DNA of 64,000 nucleotides from Elusimicrobiaceae bacterium (GTDB taxonomy: Bacteria; Elusimicrobiota; Elusimicrobia; Elusimicrobiales; Elusimicrobiaceae), in contig JAFXVA010000008.1 of the NCBI GenBank assembly GCA_017534965.1, positions 174,908 through 238,907 of the forward strand. The letters run 5' to 3'. The notes beneath the pieces were generated by a model, which worked only from the letters and a program-made list of their open reading frames with translations, had not been told where the DNA came from and made no database searches. The position numbers and the translations under genes are program-made. Positions 60,808 to 64,000 of this stretch are shown here, piece after piece. Every line of letters starts with the position of its first letter. Positions within the stretch are counted from its first letter, which is position 1.

Positions 60808-61794
60808 TACTTTATAATCAATAATTTTATTTATCAAAATATTGCTAAAACAATATAAAGGGCTGAGTAACATTGTTAAATAAATATTTGTTTTTGTTAT
60901 TTTGCGTTTAGTTTTTTTATCTTGTTTATGGGGATTTTGTCCTAGTAGATAAATAGTATCCAAACTCCAAAATACAGGCCAAATAACAGCGGCTCGGTTA
61001 AAAAGTTTTCTTCTTGGAATTTGCTTTATAAATTCTTTTGCGTTTAGCAAATTATTTTTTGCTTCCTTTATCCAATAAAGCATAACGGGGTAAAGTTTTA
61101 CATAATTTCCCTTCTCAAGCAAATCTTGGGGCATAAGTTCTTGTTTTATTATTTGATTTAAAGGTAAATAAATACGCCCTATTTTTGCATCTGCTTCAAT
61201 ATCTCTTAAGATATTTGTTATTTGTAAAGCACGTCCGATTTTTAAGGCCTGTTCTTGAGTTTCCTTTTTTAATTCTTTACCAAATTCAAGTTTAGCCCAA
61301 AAAACACCGGGTTGTCCACCCATATAATCACAATATATAAGAGTATCTTTTTCAGCAGGTAGGGCTTTAATTAGGCCGCTGTTTTCTTCTGGGAAGAAAA
61401 TTAAATCTTGCACCATTGCTTTGCAAACGGCACGCAAAACTTCAAGGGTAATTTTTTGGTATTCTTTTTTTAAAGTTTTAAATTCTTTTATACAAATATC
61501 AATATTTTTTAGAAGTTCGGCTTCATTTTTATAAATATTTTCGCCCGCTTTTGACAAAAAGGTAAGGGCCATTTCTTGTGCGGTTTTATAATTGCCATGT
61601 TCTACTAAAATCGGGAAATTCTTAATAAACTCAATTCTTTTTTTTGCCTCTATTAAAGAAGTGTCGGCCACACTATCTGCAATTCTGCACACAAGGTAGG
61701 CAACAGCAAAAGTTTTTTGTTTTTCTTTTGGCAAAATCTTTGCGCTTAAATAAATTGTTCTTGCATTATTCTTTAATAAATATTTGATATTCAT
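60769..61794 (-). CDS. squalene/phytoene synthase family protein
   Basis: 341 residues. CRIADSVADTSLIEAKKRIEF carries the first Asp-rich motif, YCDYMGGQPGVFWAKL the middle signature, and ITNILRDIEADAKIGRIYLP the second Asp-rich motif of head-to-head prenyl synthases. It should couple two farnesyl or geranylgeranyl diphosphates. The C-terminal ~60 residues are basic and hydrophobic, probably a membrane anchor, as in squalene synthases. Substrate is not determined. TACATT stands 6 nt before the ATG. Confidence 0.88.
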   Translation of the reverse strand: MNIKYLLKNNARTIYLSAKILPKEKQKTFAVAYLVCRIADSVADTSLIEAKKRIEFIKNFPILVEHGNYKTAQEMALTFLSKAGENIYKNEAELLKNIDICIKEFKTLKKEYQKITLEVLRAVCKAMVQDLIFFPEENSGLIKALPAEKDTLIYCDYMGGQPGVFWAKLEFGKELKKETQEQALKIGRALQITNILRDIEADAKIGRIYLPLNQIIKQELMPQDLLEKGNYVKLYPVMLYWIKEAKNNLLNAKEFIKQIPRRKLFNRAAVIWPVFWSLDTIYLLGQNPHKQDKKTKRKITKTNIYLTMLLSPLYCFSNILINKIIDYKVSRIERLLGNRTR

Positions 61795-61929
61795 ATATAT
61801 AATGTATCAAAATTTACTCTTTTTTGCCATCTTATTTCCTCTTGAAAAAATTAAGAATGTCATATATACTATTAATAACAGATATTGTGCGTAATTTTTA
61901 TTGAATTTATGTTATTTTAGGAGGAATTT

Positions 61930-62733
61930 ATGAAAAAGGGGAATAATAAAAATAACGAAAAGGGTTTTACTCTTATAGAGTTATTAGTAGTGGTATTAAT
62001 AATTGGTATTTTATCTTCAATTGCCTTGCCAAGCTATACTCGTGCGGTAGAAAAAAGCAGAACAGCAAACCCTCTTGCCAATCTTTCTGCTATAGCCAAG
62101 GCGCAAAAAGTGCGCAAACTTGCGACATATCATTATACTAATAATATGAATAACCTTGATATCTCTTTAACAGATGAATTGACTGGAGAAAGAGCCACCG
62201 GAGATGGCTTTAATACGGAGTATTTTTCCTATAAAGTTTATGGCGATGACAGGGCAGTTGCTACTGCAACCCGCAGAAATGCCTCCGGTGAAAAGCAATA
62301 CGAATTATCTGTAAATTATGACACGGGCCAATTATTTTGCCGTCCTGCGACAAATAAAACTTGTATGGACTTAAATTTAGCGGAAGGTCAAGATAATAGT
62401 CAAGTTCCGTGGAACAACTGCTCTTCTAGTATGGATCACATGGGTATAAGTTGTTATACAAGAGATAACGATGGGGTAACAGAAAATGCACGATGCGGAT
62501 ATACTTTTTGGGATTATCGTACGGGGTATCATAATCCGATGTGCTCTATCGAATCAGAACAAGATGGTATAACTACTAATAAAGGTTGCAGAATGAGTGA
62601 TTCTTTAGATGGTTTTTGCCAAAGTTATGAATATATTTCTCAGTATGGCGATCAAGGCAGAAGAGACTGCATAGAAATAAATGGTTCCGAGTGTAATGCC
62701 TGGGGCGATTGGTGGATTGAAATGCTAGAATAG
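61930..62733 (+). CDS. type IV pilin-like protein with a Cys-rich C-terminus
   Basis: 267 residues. After a 12-residue basic leader, EKG|FTLIELLVVVLIIGILSSIALPSY is a textbook prepilin site and helix. The rest is a large extracellular domain with ten cysteines between about residues 135 and 265, plus many Asn, Gly and Trp, so it is likely disulfide-stabilised outside the cell. It could be a minor pilin or an adhesin. AGGAGG precedes the start. It is the last gene before the rRNA promoters. Confidence 0.9.
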   Translation: MKKGNNKNNEKGFTLIELLVVVLIIGILSSIALPSYTRAVEKSRTANPLANLSAIAKAQKVRKLATYHYTNNMNNLDISLTDELTGERATGDGFNTEYFSYKVYGDDRAVATATRRNASGEKQYELSVNYDTGQLFCRPATNKTCMDLNLAEGQDNSQVPWNNCSSSMDHMGISCYTRDNDGVTENARCGYTFWDYRTGYHNPMCSIESEQDGITTNKGCRMSDSLDGFCQSYEYISQYGDQGRRDCIEINGSECNAWGDWWIEMLE

Positions 62734-62751
62734 TGTTGCTATCAAATTCGC

Positions 62752-62780
62752 TTGACAAACAAAAAAATAATTTATATACT
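62752..62780 (+). promoter_or_regulatory. rRNA promoter P1
   Basis: TTGACA, 17 bp, TATACT. First of seven tandem promoters before the 16S gene. Confidence 0.85.
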
Positions 62781-62867
62781 ATTATTATAGTTAAAGGCGG
62801 TCAGCCTGAAACACAGACGTAAAAACGACCCTTTTAAAACAAATTTTAAAATAAATTAAAAAGGGGG

Positions 62868-62896
62868 TTGACATTACGCTCTAATTTTGATAAACT
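62868..62896 (+). promoter_or_regulatory. rRNA promoter P2
   Basis: TTGACA, 17 bp, TAAACT. Second of the tandem set, 116 bp after P1. Confidence 0.8.
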
Positions 62897-62958
62897 ATAA
62901 ATGTAGCAAATAAAACCTCTGTTAAGCAGCTTCGAGCTGCAGGCATAAAATAAAAATG

Positions 62959-62987
62959 TTGACAAGTTTTAAAATAAGTGCTATAAT
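62959..62987 (+). promoter_or_regulatory. rRNA promoter P3
   Basis: TTGACA, 17 bp, TATAAT: a perfect consensus pair. The sequence after it, AATTAGGTAG, recurs after P4 and P5. Confidence 0.88.
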
Positions 62988-63030
62988 AATTAGGTAGCGA
63001 GTTTTTTAGTTAGTGTCCAAAAAATAAAAG

Positions 63031-63059
63031 TTGACAAACAAAAAAACAAATGCTATACT
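63031..63059 (+). promoter_or_regulatory. rRNA promoter P4
   Basis: TTGACA, 17 bp ending TGC, TATACT, followed by AATTAAGTAG. 72 bp after P3 and clearly a related copy. Confidence 0.88.
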
Positions 63060-63110
63060 AATTAAGTAGCCAAAAGTTAACACGGCAAATTAAAGTAAAA
63101 ATAAAAAGTG

Positions 63111-63139
63111 TTGACAAAATAAAAAATAAATGCTACAAT
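63111..63139 (+). promoter_or_regulatory. rRNA promoter P5
   Basis: TTGACA, 17 bp ending TGC, TACAAT, followed by AATTAAGTAG. 80 bp after P4. Confidence 0.85.
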
Positions 63140-63212
63140 AATTAAGTAGTCAGATTTAAAGTTCTTTTTAAAGTTAGTAAAACAGATTTTTTAAAAGTAG
63201 TTAACAAAGTAG

Positions 63213-63241
63213 TTGACAAAAGTTTTTAAAAATGTTTTAAT
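63213..63241 (+). promoter_or_regulatory. rRNA promoter P6
   Basis: TTGACA, 17 bp, TTTAAT. The -10 is weaker than in P1-P5. Confidence 0.65.
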
Positions 63242-63299
63242 ATAAGAGTAGTGCTAATACCTATAATATATAGGTAATAAAGCGAAGTCAAGAAAAGAC

Positions 63300-63328
63300 T
63301 TGACAAACTAAACAGATTTTTATAAAAT
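63300..63328 (+). promoter_or_regulatory. rRNA promoter P7
   Basis: TTGACA, 17 bp, TAAAAT. The closest to 16S, giving a leader of about 350 nt. Confidence 0.8.
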
Positions 63329-63335
63329 ATTTTTG

Positions 63336-63685
63336 TAGCCTAAAAACGGCTGCAAAAAAAGGAAGTAAAAATTTCCATTTGCTTTCAAAGTAGAAAGAAA
63401 GCAAACAAGGAAATTTCGCTCTCTGAAAATTTGATCGCAAAATGTGCGAATGGGCAGCTTGAAGCAGCATAAACCCGCAAGGGAATATGACTAATCAAGA
63501 TGACATTCATACAAATTCTTATATATAGCGATTATAAGTCAGGCAAAGCCAAAACTTATACAAAATATATATAAGGACAACGTATAATTCAATGAGTAAT
63601 ACAAATTATTTAAGAGTCAAATGTCAACAAATCTTCGTTAACGATTAAAGTCATTTACTCAGTTATCTGATTAAATGACTTCAAT
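63336..63685 (+). other. rRNA leader region with hairpins
   Basis: No gene here. In order: hairpin GTAGCC/GGCTGC (63336-63354); a long hairpin 63369-63416 pairing AAATTTCC with GGAAATTT and TTTGCTTTC with GAAAGCAAA; the boxA-like site and small hairpin listed separately; an elongated stem 63518-63575 (CTTATATATA/TATATATAAG outside, TATAAGT/ACTTATA inside); and AAGTCATTTA/TAAATGACTT (63648-63681) just before 16S, probably involved in processing. Confidence 0.7.
63418..63449 (+). promoter_or_regulatory. boxA-like antitermination site with a following small hairpin
   Basis: GCTCTCTGAAAA (63418-63429) differs at one position from the common boxA form GCTCTTTGAAAA. A hairpin TCGCA-aaatg-TGCGA (63435-63449) follows at once and could be a boxB-type element. 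In rRNA leaders such sites recruit NusB/S10 to resist Rho termination. Confidence 0.6.
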
Positions 63686-63686
63686 T

Positions 63687-64000
63687 TTAATGGAGAGTTT
63701 GATCCTGGCTCAGAGTTAACGCTGGCAGCGTGCATAACACATGCAAGTCGAACGGGGATTGCCGATGTAGCAATACATTGGTTAATTCTAGTGGCAGACG
63801 GGTGAGTAATACATAGGAAATCCACCTAGAAGTGGGGAATAACTAGTTGAAAGATTAGCTAATACCCCATAATATAAGAACTCGGCATCGGGTTCTTCTT
63901 AAAGGTTTTTCGCTTCTAGACGATCCTATGGTCTATCAGCTTGTTGGTAGGGTAACGGCCTACCAAGGCTACGACGGATAGCCGGCCTGAAAGGGCGACC
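63687..64000 (+). rRNA. 16S ribosomal RNA, 5' end (partial)
   Basis: AGAGTTTGATCCTGGCTCAG at 63694 is the universal 16S start region (position 8 in E. coli numbering), so the 5' end is near 63687. GGCAGCGTGCATAACACATG, CAAGTCGAACGGGG, GTGAGTAATACATAGG and CTATCAGCTTGTTGGTAGGG follow in the right order. The gene runs off the window after about 314 bases. The sequence looks like Elusimicrobiota to me, without a database check. Confidence 0.97.

Noticed and set aside
62752..63241. Promoter-region repeats as a CRISPR array
   Set aside because: The repeats are promoters with variable spacing (72-116 bp) and no constant repeat or spacer lengths, and no cas genes are present.
63288..63470. 60-codon minus-strand frame in the rRNA leader
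   Set aside because: It is antisense to the structured leader, with no ribosome-binding site or protein-like composition.

Overview
The window is an AT-rich, gene-dense bacterial chromosome segment with about 60 protein genes, one intact tRNA and the 5' end of a 16S rRNA gene. The organism is probably a gut-type member of Elusimicrobiota. This is inferred from the first ~314 bases of 16S, very low GC, Gram-negative traits (Lnt, lipoproteins, a beta-barrel-like protein, meso-DAP-type MurE) and pilin-like secreted proteins with Cys-rich tails. No database search was possible. There is no phage, insertion sequence, CRISPR array or recognisable defence system; the content is mostly housekeeping.

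Layout. 1-7.3 kb: lemA; a small minus-strand operon (TIGR02757 protein, ankyrin protein, nucleosidase-like protein); murE-murD; infC-rpmI-rplT; a pilin. 7.3-9.5 kb: mostly non-coding, holding a REP-like repeat, a strong candidate structured RNA (7639-7880, minus), marC, a folded inverted-repeat element, and tRNA-Val(CAC) with partial duplicates on both sides. 9.5-20.9 kb: Nudix protein, dnaE, a 74-residue repeat protein, two paralogous secreted proteins, pth, a divergent folD with a lipoprotein and an ankyrin protein, ugpQ-PHP-nfu, and an SH3/CcmI-like pair. 21-30.4 kb: one long plus-strand run nifU-nifS-secA-lnt-prfB-hemW-cofE-like. 30.4-43.3 kb: dgt and coaD diverging from 24 bp, then on the minus strand mutS-mutL and a nucleotidase/pseudo-nucleotidase/dus cluster behind sdaA, then two MntP-type genes. 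43.3-51.8 kb: hpt-ftsH-glmM-pdxJ-glmS-acpS-nnrD and a hydrolase. 51.8-62.7 kb: glycerate kinase, envelope proteins, recN-nadK, thyX, glgC, ybeY, a squalene/phytoene synthase and a second pilin. 62.75-64 kb: seven tandem sigma70-type promoters, a folded leader with a boxA-like site, and 16S rRNA.

Functional links. Cell-wall precursors (murE, murD, glmM, glmS), Fe-S assembly (nifU, nifS, nfu), protein export and lipoprotein acylation (secA, lnt), mismatch repair (mutS, mutL) and NAD metabolism (nadK, nnrD) are each represented. Operon genes are often coupled through ATGA or TAATG overlaps.

Most worth a second look: (1) the candidate RNA at 7639-7880, with its own promoter and terminator and a 9-bp kissing interaction between the terminator loop and an upstream strand; (2) the seven-promoter rRNA array; (3) about a dozen genes without a Shine-Dalgarno site whose ATG lies 6-7 nt after a -10-like hexamer, suggesting leaderless mRNAs; (4) a 16-bp inverted repeat whose far arm masks the ribosome-binding site of a nucleotidase gene; (5) a lipoprotein nucleotidase homologue that has lost every metal-binding motif; (6) a FolD lacking residues needed for cyclohydrolase activity.
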